Source: CAZJUP01 sp964549275
GTDB lineage: Bacteria > Fidelibacterota > Marinisomatia > Marinisomatales > TCS55
Direction of reading: 5' to 3'
Assembly (NCBI GenBank): GCA_964549275.1
Contig: CAZJUP010000001.1
Location: 202,677 to 266,676, forward strand
Length of the DNA stretch: 64,000 nucleotides
Under the pieces are notes generated by a model that saw only the letters and a list, made by a program, of their open reading frames with translations, was not told the DNA's origin and did no database searches. Positions 33,376 through 44,200 of this stretch are shown here, piece by piece (the stretch's first letter is position 1; every line of letters starts with the position of its first letter). The position numbers were made by a program, and so were the translations under genes.

Positions 33376-36300
33376 ATGAAATCTGTCTTCAATATACATG
33401 AATCAATTGTTAATGATTATAAGTCCTACGTTAATAGTTTTATTCAAATCAAGAATGATGATATAAGAGAAATTGTCGAGTCGGAGATTGATTTTGGTAG
33501 ATTATGGCCTGAAGCTCTCATCCGATTTAACCCATCCTTTGAACAAGGCGAGTCCATTCAAAAATTAGTTAGCCAAAACATTCTCCACCCTGAATTAAGA
33601 AATGTATTTTCCGGATATGATAACTTATATAAACACCAAGTTGATGCAATAAAGGTTGGGACAGATAATCAGGATTTTATTGTAACATCAGGGACAGGCT
33701 CTGGCAAGTCACTAATCTTTATTGGAACTATTTATGATTATTTATTCAAATCAAACACGGGAGGAAATCCTGGGATAAAAGCTATTATTGTGTATCCGAT
33801 GAATGCTCTTATTAACTCACAAACTGAAGAATTAAACGGTTACCGGGATAACTATGAAAAATCAACTGGGAAACCATTTCCGATCAAATATGCTCAATAC
33901 ACAGGGCAGGAAAAACAAGATGTTCGAGAAAAAATTAGGGAGGATCTGCCAGATATAATCCTGACAAATTATATGATGTTGGAGCTCATCCTAACACGTA
34001 TTCAAGAAAAAAGTATTCGGGATTCTATTTATAGTTCACTTCAATACCTTGTGTTCGATGAATTACATACTTACCGAGGGAGGCAAGGGTCAGATGTAGC
34101 ACTCTTGATTAGACGGATCAAGGCAAAATCAAAAAATGATATCAATTGTATTGGGACATCGGCTACAATGGTTTCTGGAGGTACATTAAAGGAGCAAAGA
34201 GAGAAGGTAGCTGAAGTAGCAACAACATTGTTTGGCTCAAATTTTACGGAGCAGCAAATTGTAAATGAATCACTTGCCAGATCTATTGGTACTGATGGGG
34301 GAATCCCTACAAAATCAGAGATTATCACAAGTATTCAGTCCAAAATAAACAAGCAGGGGACAGAAGATGAATTGAATAGTTTCCCATTAGCTGTTTGGTT
34401 GGAAAACAGAATTGCTCTTGATGAAAAAGAAGGAATATTGGTAAGAAATAAACCTGTATCCTTTTCCGAGATTGCTAAAATATTATCCGATGAGTCAGGC
34501 ATTGAGATCAATCGATGTTCCGAACAATTATCTCTACTATTAGAATGGATCACAACAGTAAATATTACTGCTGAAAGACCGTATTTACCTTTTAAACTGC
34601 ATCAATTTATCTCGCAAACAGGTTCAGTATACATTACACTTGATTATGAGAAAATCACATTAGAAGCTGGTGCATACACCAGTAAGGATGGAGAGAAAAA
34701 ACCCCTATTCCCAATCGTATTCAGTCGGACATCCGGGCAAGAATTTATATGTGTAATAAAAGATAAGGAATCTAACACTTTACAACCAAGGGAGTTTAGA
34801 GAGCGAGCTGACGACAATGAAGATTTAACAGCTGGTTATATCATACCTGCCCTTGATGTATGGGATCCATCGAATGATATTGAAAAGCTACCTGACGCCT
34901 GGATCAAGCATAATGCCCAGAGACAAATAAATGTCATTCCCAAATACAAAGATCGTGTACCATCATATATTTCTTATGATGAGTATGGAAATTATTCTAA
35001 TGGAAATGAATACGAAAATAAAGGCTGGTTCATGCCAGTTAAATTATTATTCGACCCATCCAGTGGGACAGAATATGATTCTAAAACGGGCGAAGGAACT
35101 AAACTGACAAAATTGGGAAGTGAAGGGCGTAGTACATCCACTACAATATCAACATTTACGATTCTAAAGCATCTTGGCGAAAATGGATATGAATATCCGG
35201 ATCAAAAGGTATTGAGTTTTACGGATAATCGGCAGGATGCAGCACTTCAAGCAGGGCATTTCAATGATTTTATGCGGGTTGTTCACATAAGAAGTGGAAT
35301 CTATAAAGCTTTAGAAAATAACAGTGATCATCAATTAGATCATTCAACATTAAGCCATCAAATGTTTAAGGCATTGAACCTTCAACAAGTAGATTTCGCA
35401 ACTTCTCCATCAGAATTCCCTGGTCCGCAGAGAGAAAATGAAGAAGCCTTGAAGCACTATTTGACCTACAGAGCTTTGTATGATTTACGAAGAGGCTGGC
35501 GTGTAATTTTGCCTAATCTTGAGCAATGTGCGTTACTTGAAATTAGTTATAAACATATAGATGAGAATTGTTCTCTCGATAAACAATGGCAATCGATTAC
35601 TTATTTTAATCAGATGTCCGTTGAGGATCGAAAAGATATAGTGTTCCAAGTATTAGACTATTTTAGACGGTCGTACTCTATCTTTAGTGAAGAATATCTT
35701 ACCGCAGATCAGATAGGTAAAAAACGAAAAGTTATTAATGAAAGATTGAAGCCTGCGTGGAAATTCGATGAGAAAGAGCGAATTCAAGAACCATACTTCT
35801 TATACTATGAAACCATAAGATCCCGCTCAAAAATGTATAAAGCGAGTATCGGGTATGGTAGCGGATTAGGGAAATACTTAAGGTCAGAATTGAAAAGGTT
35901 TGCAGATCATAAAATCAAAACAGATGAGTATGTAGATGTCATAAGTAAGTTGTTAGATCTCATGGTTCGAGCCGGCTGGTTAAAATCGTTCCCTGCCCAA
36001 AATAGGGATGGAAAAGAATCCAAAATTTATCAATTACTCATAGATGCCATCATCTGGAAGCTTGGTGACGGTAAGAATATTATACCAGATCGTGTTAAAA
36101 ATAAATCCTATAAAATTGTACGGCAGATCCCCAATAGCTATTTTCAACAAGTATATAAAACAGATTTTGGAAAACTAAAAAATTACATAGGTCGGGAACA
36201 TACCGGTCAGATAGACAACGATGACCGAATAGACCGTGAGGATAAATTTCGGAGCGGAGACATTAGTGCTCTGTATTGTTCCCCTACGATGGAACTCGGA

Positions 36301-38445
36301 ATAGACATTTCTACCTTAAATGTTGTGCATATGAGAAATGTACCACCCAATCCTGCAAATTATGCTCAAAGGAGTGGTCGTGCGGGCCGTAGCGGTCAAG
36401 CTGCATTGGTCTATACCTATTGTTCCAACTACTCGCCCCATGACCGTCACTACTTTAATAATTCGACAGATATGGTGGCCGGGGTTGTAGCTCCACCACG
36501 TATTGATTTGAGAAATGAAGAACTTTTATACACACATATCAATGCCCTATATCTTGCGGAGATAGGATTAAATGAACTTGATCGTTCACTTGCAGATCTT
36601 ATAAATGAAACAGACCAGAATATATTACCCCTTTCTGATAAAATTGTTGAAAAGCTCAAGATTACTGATAAGCTAAAAAAGAAAATCATTCAGGATTTTC
36701 ACGATGTTGTCAAAGATTTTGAGGATGAACAATTAAAAAATAACCGATGGTATAGTGATCAATGGATTGAACGGCAAATCGATGCTTTCACAACAAACAT
36801 AGATCATGCACTTAACAGATGGAGGTTGTTATATATAACTGCTCAATCTCAATTAAACCGAGCACAAAAAGAAATCGAAAGTGGCCTATATCCACAGGGC
36901 AGTCAAGAAATGAAAAATGCACTCCGAGATCAAGGCCAAGCCATAAGACAAAGAGACCTACTTAAAAATTCACAGACGGGTTGGGGCAGACAATTGTCTG
37001 AGTTTTATCCTTATCGGTATATGGCTTCTGAAGGGTTTCTGCCGGGATATAACTTTACCCGGCTTCCATTAAGAACCTTTATACCAAAAGGTAATTCAGG
37101 GGAATATATTTCACGACCAAGATTCATTGCATTGCGAGAATTCGGTCCACGAAATGTTGTCTATCACAATGGAACTAAATACCGAATGGAACAGCTAATT
37201 GTACAAGATGCGGCTGAAAAACTCGATAAAGCAAAAATTAGTGTGAATTCTGGTTATTATATGGATAAGGATGAATTTGATAATGAGATATGTCCTTTCA
37301 GCGGTATATCACTTGATCGTAATGATTCAAAGGAAATTTTTACTAACCTATTGGAAATGGGTGAAACAAAATCAGAAGAAATTGAAAGAATTTCCTGTGA
37401 AGAGGAAGAACGGTTATCACAGGGATTTAAAATTGATACCTACTTTTCAGTCCCTGGGGGATTAGACTCAATTACAACTGGTCTGGTGCAATCTGATGGC
37501 GAAAATTTCTTAAACTTGAAATTTATCCCTGCAGCAAAACTAATCCAGATTAACACGAAATGGCGAACTGTCAAAGAAGATGGTTTTCCGGTTGGTTTAA
37601 CTACCGGTCGATGGAAAAAAAATAACCAGGTGGAGCAATCTGAAGTAATCAGACGAGTACAACTCCATACATCAGATACAGCTGATGCTTTATATATTGA
37701 GCCGATTAAGGCATTGGGGTTAGAACCAGAAGGGATCATTACACTTCAATATGCACTAAAGAGAGCTATAGAAAATATATTTCAGATCGAGTCAAGGGAG
37801 ATCGGCGTAACACACATGGGTGATCCAAAACAGCCGAATATATTCTTATACGAAGCATCGGAGGGCAGTTTAGGTATTCTTTCTCAATTTGTTGAAAAAC
37901 CTGAAATATTTAACGATGTGATTGATGAAGCGATTTCCCTGTTGAATTACGATGATACTGAGTATGAGGAGCCTGCATCCTACAACGATCTATTGAGTTA
38001 TTACAACCAGCGGGATCATGCTTATATAGATCGTTTCCTTATCAAAGATGCACTTGAGAAACTCAAAGTATGTAAAATAGAAATTCAAGGAAGCGGGAAG
38101 AAAAACTATGAAGAGCAGTATCAGTTGCTCTTACGGACTATTGACCCCAACTCTGACACAGAGAAGAAGTTTCTTGAGTACCTGTATGATAATAACTTGA
38201 AATTGCCAGACAGTGCTCAAAAAACAGTGGCTGGTGTATATGTAAAACCGGACTTTTATTATGCTCCTGATTTTTGGGTATTTTGTGATGGTACTCCCCA
38301 TGATAAACCCAGCATAAAGGATGATGATAGACAAAAAAGAGATGCAATACGTAATGCAGGACACCAAGTATTTGAATATTATTACCAGGATGATTTAGAT
38401 GAGATTATTTCAAAGCGTCCAGACATTTTCAAAAAGGTAAGATAG
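33376..38445 (+). CDS. DISARM-like helicase with DUF1998 and C-terminal nuclease-like domain
   Basis: This 1689-residue protein is a superfamily 2 helicase: GTGSGKS (about residue 108), DELH (about 227), TSATM (about 260) and the C-terminal lobe with YCSPTMELGID and QRSGRAGRSGQ (about 965-1010). About 700 residues are inserted between the two lobes. The region around residues 1430-1500 (SDTADALYIEPIKALG, FLYEASEGSLGIL) matches DUF1998/MrfA-type zinc regions of DrmB-like proteins, although its zinc cysteines are not obvious. Residues about 1590-1689 (VKPDFYYAPDFWVFCDG, DDDRQKRDAIRNAGHQVF) resemble Vsr/DUF559-type PD-(D/E)XK nucleases. In typical DISARM these activities are separate proteins (DrmA, DrmB, DrmC). 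It abuts the next gene with zero spacing. Confidence 0.8.
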   Translation: MKSVFNIHESIVNDYKSYVNSFIQIKNDDIREIVESEIDFGRLWPEALIRFNPSFEQGESIQKLVSQNILHPELRNVFSGYDNLYKHQVDAIKVGTDNQDFIVTSGTGSGKSLIFIGTIYDYLFKSNTGGNPGIKAIIVYPMNALINSQTEELNGYRDNYEKSTGKPFPIKYAQYTGQEKQDVREKIREDLPDIILTNYMMLELILTRIQEKSIRDSIYSSLQYLVFDELHTYRGRQGSDVALLIRRIKAKSKNDINCIGTSATMVSGGTLKEQREKVAEVATTLFGSNFTEQQIVNESLARSIGTDGGIPTKSEIITSIQSKINKQGTEDELNSFPLAVWLENRIALDEKEGILVRNKPVSFSEIAKILSDESGIEINRCSEQLSLLLEWITTVNITAERPYLPFKLHQFISQTGSVYITLDYEKITLEAGAYTSKDGEKKPLFPIVFSRTSGQEFICVIKDKESNTLQPREFRERADDNEDLTAGYIIPALDVWDPSNDIEKLPDAWIKHNAQRQINVIPKYKDRVPSYISYDEYGNYSNGNEYENKGWFMPVKLLFDPSSGTEYDSKTGEGTKLTKLGSEGRSTSTTISTFTILKHLGENGYEYPDQKVLSFTDNRQDAALQAGHFNDFMRVVHIRSGIYKALENNSDHQLDHSTLSHQMFKALNLQQVDFATSPSEFPGPQRENEEALKHYLTYRALYDLRRGWRVILPNLEQCALLEISYKHIDENCSLDKQWQSITYFNQMSVEDRKDIVFQVLDYFRRSYSIFSEEYLTADQIGKKRKVINERLKPAWKFDEKERIQEPYFLYYETIRSRSKMYKASIGYGSGLGKYLRSELKRFADHKIKTDEYVDVISKLLDLMVRAGWLKSFPAQNRDGKESKIYQLLIDAIIWKLGDGKNIIPDRVKNKSYKIVRQIPNSYFQQVYKTDFGKLKNYIGREHTGQIDNDDRIDREDKFRSGDISALYCSPTMELGIDISTLNVVHMRNVPPNPANYAQRSGRAGRSGQAALVYTYCSNYSPHDRHYFNNSTDMVAGVVAPPRIDLRNEELLYTHINALYLAEIGLNELDRSLADLINETDQNILPLSDKIVEKLKITDKLKKKIIQDFHDVVKDFEDEQLKNNRWYSDQWIERQIDAFTTNIDHALNRWRLLYITAQSQLNRAQKEIESGLYPQGSQEMKNALRDQGQAIRQRDLLKNSQTGWGRQLSEFYPYRYMASEGFLPGYNFTRLPLRTFIPKGNSGEYISRPRFIALREFGPRNVVYHNGTKYRMEQLIVQDAAEKLDKAKISVNSGYYMDKDEFDNEICPFSGISLDRNDSKEIFTNLLEMGETKSEEIERISCEEEERLSQGFKIDTYFSVPGGLDSITTGLVQSDGENFLNLKFIPAAKLIQINTKWRTVKEDGFPVGLTTGRWKKNNQVEQSEVIRRVQLHTSDTADALYIEPIKALGLEPEGIITLQYALKRAIENIFQIESREIGVTHMGDPKQPNIFLYEASEGSLGILSQFVEKPEIFNDVIDEAISLLNYDDTEYEEPASYNDLLSYYNQRDHAYIDRFLIKDALEKLKVCKIEIQGSGKKNYEEQYQLLLRTIDPNSDTEKKFLEYLYDNNLKLPDSAQKTVAGVYVKPDFYYAPDFWVFCDGTPHDKPSIKDDDRQKRDAIRNAGHQVFEYYYQDDLDEIISKRPDIFKKVR

Positions 38446-41277
38446 ATGCCTTTTAGTCCTGGTTCACTCATTTCCGTAAGAGGTAGAGAATGGGTTGTTC
38501 TGCCATCTGATGACAATGATCTTTTGGTTATCAAACCATTAGGCGGGTCAGAAGATGAGAAGACTGGAATTTATCTCCCCTTACAATTAGATGGAGATCG
38601 TCCTGTTTCAGCCGAATTTCCGCTCCCTACTTCAGAAGATATTGGTGACCTAGCTACTTCCAGACTTTTATACAATGCATCCAGATTGTCCTTTAGAAGT
38701 GGTGCAGGACCATTTCGCTCATTAGCAAAATTATCCTTTAGGCCCAGAGCTTATCAAATGGTACCACTCATCATGTCATTGAAACAAGAATTGGTTAGGA
38801 TACTAATTGCTGATGACGTGGGCGTGGGAAAAACCATAGAAGCATTACTAGTTGTGAAAGAGTTATTGGAACGAAGGGCAATAAAACGATTCGCCGTGGT
38901 TTGTCTGCCCCATCTTTGTGAACAATGGCAGGAAGAATTAAAAAACAAATTTGATATTGATGCTGTTATTATTCGTTCCAACACTCAGGCAAGATTAGAC
39001 AGGGAAATTCATGGGGATGTTAGTGTTTATGACTATTATCCCTATCAAGTGATTTCTATAGATTATATCAAATCAGAACAGCGGCGACAGGTGTTTATAC
39101 AGCAGTGCCCAGAGATGGTAATTGTAGATGAAGCCCATACCTGTGCAAAACCGGCAGGTTTACGAAAGAGTCAACAACAACGGCACCAACTGATTTCTGA
39201 TATTGCTCAAAAATCAGACCAACACTTGATGTTGCTGACGGCAACACCCCACAGCGGAAAAGCTGAAGAGTTTCAATCATTACTGGGTCTGATAAAATCG
39301 GATTATGAACCTCTTGAACTACCCAAGGCATCCAAAGAAGAGCGGAAAGATGTAGCTAAACACTTCATTCAGCGAAAACGGGCGGATGTGGAACACTGGA
39401 TGGATGAAAAAACAGTCTTTCCTAAAAGAGACCCCGGGGAGTTTCCCTACGATCTTAAACCGAAATATCTAAACTTTTTCAGAGATATTCTTGCCTTTGC
39501 ACATGGGCTTACTAAAACAGGTGAAAAGCATGGCGGGCGAAGACGGTTAAAATATTGGACAGCCCTTGGATTATTACGTGGTGTTATGTCCAGCCCGGCT
39601 GCTGGTGTGATGATGCTGAGGAATCGGATAAAAAACCTTAAAGTGGAAGATGAAACACTTGACCAGGAAACTAATCCAATTCTGGATGAAGATTATTCCG
39701 GAGATACAGACTTTGTACCTGAGCATGTGATCGGGAAGAATGAATGGACCCGAACTGAAACCCAAAAACTCAATGTATTGGCTAACGAACTGGAACTTCT
39801 TGGCAACCTCGAAGATGACTGGAAAGCGGCATATACTTTAGAGATTATTAAGGATTGGCTAAAACAAGGTTTCAACCCTGTTATTTTCTGTCGTTATATC
39901 CCAACGGCAAAATATCTTGGAGAATTGCTTTCGGAGGAAATTCAAAAATCGTTTAACAAAGCGCAAGTCATGGTGGTGACAAGCGAAGATCCTGACGAGG
40001 TTCGTAAACAGCGAATAGAGGATTTGGATCGGAACCATCCACGAGTGATGTTTGCAACCGATTGCTTAAGTGAAGGAATTAATCTACAGGATTACTTTAC
40101 TGCTGTGTTGCATTATGACCTGCCCTGGAACCCCAATCGGTTGGAACAACGGGAAGGACGTGTGGATCGGTTTGGTCAGTCACATCCTGAAGTTAAAGCC
40201 TATCTTTTGTACGGTAGTGATAATCCAATCGATGGTGTGGTACTTAAAGTTTTATTAAGAAAGGTTCGGGAAATCAAACGATCAACAGGGATTGCCATGC
40301 CCTTTCCGGAAGATAGTAAATCCATTATGGATGCAGTACTCCATTCTGTGTTACTCAATCCCGAACATGCCCAAAAAACTTTACAATTAGGTTTAGATTT
40401 TGGTGAGACAGATCCGGTTCATCTTGGGGAGGTAAAAGCCACAAAAGCTTATGACAAAGCGACAGAACGGGAAAAAGTTTCCAGAAGTATTTTTGCTCAA
40501 CATTCCGTCAAAGCACAAGAAATTGAAAAGGACCTTGAGCAGGCAGATCAATCCATAGGAAAACCTGATGATGTGGAGTCTTTTGTTGTTGCTTGTGTAA
40601 ATAATGTGTTGGGTGCCCAAATTTATCCTGATAAAAAGGGGTATCAACTCTTTACAACAAACTTACCGCCAGCGTTAAAAAGCACACTTCCTGAAAAAGA
40701 ACAAATTGCCGTTAGCTTCTATTCCCCGACACCGGAAGGATACCAATATATCGGGAGGAATCACATCTTCGTGGAACAACTCTGCCAATACATTATGGCA
40801 AATTCACTTTCTCATGATGTTCACCATGGGGCTGCAAGGGCTTCTGTGGTTAAAACAGATGCTGTGGATGTAAAAACCACCATTCTACTCTTTAGGGTTC
40901 GGAACGTGATTGAAGAACGAAACGGAACCAACCAAATTGTAGCGGAAGAAATGCTGACCTGGGGTTACAAAGGAAATCCTGAGAACGGTGACTTTATTTA
41001 TCAGGATGAATGTCAATCGCTTCTTAATTCTGCCAAACCCACAGCAAACCTTACACCGGAAGCCAGAGGAACTTTTTTAGAGAATGAATTAACTAAACTT
41101 CCCGGATTAAGACCATCTTTTGATAAAGTAGCGGAAGATAGGTCCAAAATATTGGTTGAAGCTCACGAACGATTCCGCAGAGTGATGGGCGGCTCAAAAT
41201 TCCAGGTTGTTTATCCTGTGCTGCCTATGGATGTAATGGGTATATATATCTTGTTACCAGATTGGAGCAATCAGTGA
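38446..41277 (+). CDS. DrmD-like SNF2-family helicase
   Basis: This 943-residue protein carries a SNF2/Rad54-like ATPase: ADDVGVGKTIEALL (about residue 125), VIVDEAHTC (about 225), LLTATPHSG (about 265), then FATDCLSEGINLQ (about 540) and NPNRLEQREGRVDRFGQ (about 570). A long helical C-terminal region follows. Size and neighbours (adenine methylase downstream, DUF1998 helicase upstream) fit DrmD of class 1 DISARM. It probably translocates on DNA in the restriction complex. Confidence 0.85.
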   Translation: MPFSPGSLISVRGREWVVLPSDDNDLLVIKPLGGSEDEKTGIYLPLQLDGDRPVSAEFPLPTSEDIGDLATSRLLYNASRLSFRSGAGPFRSLAKLSFRPRAYQMVPLIMSLKQELVRILIADDVGVGKTIEALLVVKELLERRAIKRFAVVCLPHLCEQWQEELKNKFDIDAVIIRSNTQARLDREIHGDVSVYDYYPYQVISIDYIKSEQRRQVFIQQCPEMVIVDEAHTCAKPAGLRKSQQQRHQLISDIAQKSDQHLMLLTATPHSGKAEEFQSLLGLIKSDYEPLELPKASKEERKDVAKHFIQRKRADVEHWMDEKTVFPKRDPGEFPYDLKPKYLNFFRDILAFAHGLTKTGEKHGGRRRLKYWTALGLLRGVMSSPAAGVMMLRNRIKNLKVEDETLDQETNPILDEDYSGDTDFVPEHVIGKNEWTRTETQKLNVLANELELLGNLEDDWKAAYTLEIIKDWLKQGFNPVIFCRYIPTAKYLGELLSEEIQKSFNKAQVMVVTSEDPDEVRKQRIEDLDRNHPRVMFATDCLSEGINLQDYFTAVLHYDLPWNPNRLEQREGRVDRFGQSHPEVKAYLLYGSDNPIDGVVLKVLLRKVREIKRSTGIAMPFPEDSKSIMDAVLHSVLLNPEHAQKTLQLGLDFGETDPVHLGEVKATKAYDKATEREKVSRSIFAQHSVKAQEIEKDLEQADQSIGKPDDVESFVVACVNNVLGAQIYPDKKGYQLFTTNLPPALKSTLPEKEQIAVSFYSPTPEGYQYIGRNHIFVEQLCQYIMANSLSHDVHHGAARASVVKTDAVDVKTTILLFRVRNVIEERNGTNQIVAEEMLTWGYKGNPENGDFIYQDECQSLLNSAKPTANLTPEARGTFLENELTKLPGLRPSFDKVAEDRSKILVEAHERFRRVMGGSKFQVVYPVLPMDVMGIYILLPDWSNQ

Positions 41278-44200
41278 AATATCCATCCATACGCATTGAA
41301 GGCGCAATACTTTCTGCGGATATTTTAGATAAAATTGAGCAGGGGGAGTTGCTGGGGCAAAAACCCAAAGACTTTGGGTTTGAGGGCAGCAATGTTCGTG
41401 TGAAGGATGAGATTGTAAAAGCCTGGGCGGATGCACAGGACATGTGGCGTATCTATAAAAGGAAGACAGAAAATGTGCCTGAATCCAAAGCCGGAACTAC
41501 TGAAACGCGAAACTTCTGGATTGTTCCCTTACTGGGTCTTCTGGGTTATGACGTTGAGCTCTTTCGAAAGGCACAGGAAATCCATGGAAAGACTTATGCA
41601 ATCAGTCACCGTGCAAACAATATCGGTCAATTCCCCATCCATATTATGGGCTTTCGGGACAGTTTGGATAAAAAGCGTATAGACAGTGGTCCTCGGATGT
41701 CACCCCATGCATTAGTGCAGGAATACATTAATCTGAATGAACATCTTTATGCTCTTATAAGTAATGGCTTAACTATTCGTTTACTGCGGGATAGCAGCCG
41801 GCTCATTAAACTCTCTTTCGTTGAGTTTGATCTGGACCGGATGTTTGAAGAAGAACATTTCGCGGATTTTGCCCTTATGTTCAGGCTCATTCATTGCTCA
41901 CGGATGCCCATCAAGCAAACGGAAGGTCCTGATAGTCTCATTGAGGGGTATCATCAAGATTCACTAGACAGCGGATCCCGGATTCGGGATGGTTTGAGTG
42001 CAGCCGTTGAACGATCCATCAAATCTATGGCTAATGGTTTCTTGTCCCATCCTAAAAATGATAAACTGCGACAAGAAATTATCAACGGACATCTTACAGA
42101 AAAAGAATTCTACCAATACCAGTTACGCTTTATTTATCGACTGTTATTCTTAATGGTGATTGAAGAACGGGATTTAATTTTTACCGAAGAAACCCCCCGG
42201 AAGAAGAGAAACATCTATTATGATTTTTACAGTGTGAGCCGTATCCGAAAACTCTCTGAAAAACGGTATCTGGCAGACAAGAAATTCAATGATGTGTGGA
42301 TGAGTTTAAAAAACACATTCAGACTTTTTGAGAAAGAATTTTTTGGAGCAAAACTGGATATTAAACCATTAGATGGTGAACTCTTTGGTGCGAATATTCT
42401 TGGTGAGTTAAATCAATGCGAACTGAATAACAAGGTGATGCTGGAATGTCTCACCAATCTATCTGTTTTTACCAATCCTCATACACAGCAAAAAATGCGG
42501 GTGAATTATGCATCGCTAAATGTGGAAGAATTTGGATCGGTATATGAAGGTCTGTTGGAATATGATCCGGTGTTGGATGTAAATGATAGTAAAATAGAAT
42601 TCAGATTGGTGAAGGGTGAAGAACGTTCATCATCCGGCTCCCACTACACGCCCGACGAATTAGTTCAGCCACTCATTAAACATTCGCTGGAATACATCAT
42701 TGAAGACAAATTAAAAGAGCCTAATCCTGAAAATGCTTTACTCTCAATCACTGTTTGTGATGTAGCTTGTGGGAGCGGACATTTCTTATTGGGCGCAGCA
42801 AGACGGATTGCTACTGAACTGGCGAAGATAAGAACAGGCGAGGATCAACCATCGCCATCAGCATTTAGAGAAGCAGTTAGGGATGTAATTCGCAATTGTA
42901 TTTATGGTGTTGATATAAATCCCCTGGCGGTGGAACTAGCAAAAGTAGCCCTGTGGCTGGAAGCTCATAACCCCGGCGAACCCCTGAACTTTTTAGACCA
43001 TAAGATCAAATGTGGGGATGCCATTGTGGGTTTAGCGCATTTGAATGAATTAGAGAATGGCATTGCCAATGAAGCCTTTAAAAAACTTCCCGGTGATGAT
43101 GACTCTGCCCGAACCCTTGCCAAAAAGAATAAGGAAGAAAAGAACACCAAGCAGAGAGCCATTGATTTTGATAAGCAGGTTGGGCAGAAAATTTACGATG
43201 TGAATACCGCCTATGCAGACTTTAGTAAAATGCCTGAAACCACTCCGGAACAAATAGAAACCAAACAAAAAGCCTATAAACGATTGAGTGGTGGCTCTAA
43301 CTGGTGGAAGTTGAAAACATTAGCGGATATACAAACGGCGCAGTTCTTTATACACAAAACTGTTGATCAGAGTGAGTATTTAACCACCGAAAGCACTTAC
43401 AGGGATATGCTGGCAGGCACCAAACCCTTACAGGGCAGCAGAGCGGTAGCTAAAGCCAATGTTGTAGCCGGCGAAAAACGTTTTTTCCACTGGTTTTTGG
43501 AATTCCCGGAAGTGTTTGCCAATGGTGGTTTTGATTGTATACTGGGAAATCCACCCTTTTTAGGGGGACAACGATTAAGTGGTACATTTGGGCACAATTA
43601 TTTAGAATGGCTCAAGTCAGCCTTTGCACCTATCGGTGCTGTGGATTTAGTTACTTATTTTTATCGCCGGATTTTCACGATAATTCGTGAACGCGGATTC
43701 CAATCATTGTTAGCAACCAATACTATTGCTCAAGGAGATGCAAGAGAAGATGGTTTGGCTGTAATGCAAGAGCAAGGCGGCGTCATAAATTATGCCATTC
43801 GCTCAATGAGATGGCCTGGTTTGGCGGCAGTGGAAGTGGCGCAGGTAGCAGTGCACAAAGGCAAATGGACAAAAGAGTTTATTTTAGATAATCAAAAAGT
43901 GGAACGCATTACATCCTATTTGGATGACAGTGAAGAATTAGGCGACCCGTATAAACTCCACCAAAATAAAAACAAAAGTTTTCAAGGTTCCATTGTTTTG
44001 GGTAAGGGGTTTGTACTGGAACCGGAAGAAGCCCAACGACTCATTGTCCAAAATCCGAAAAATAAAGATGTGCTCTTTCCGTATTTGAATGGACAGGATC
44101 TGAATAATAGACCAGACCAAAGCCCCAGCCGCTGGGTGATTAACTTTTTTGATTGGGATGAAGAAAAATGTCGAAAAGAATATCCGGATTGTTTTCAAAT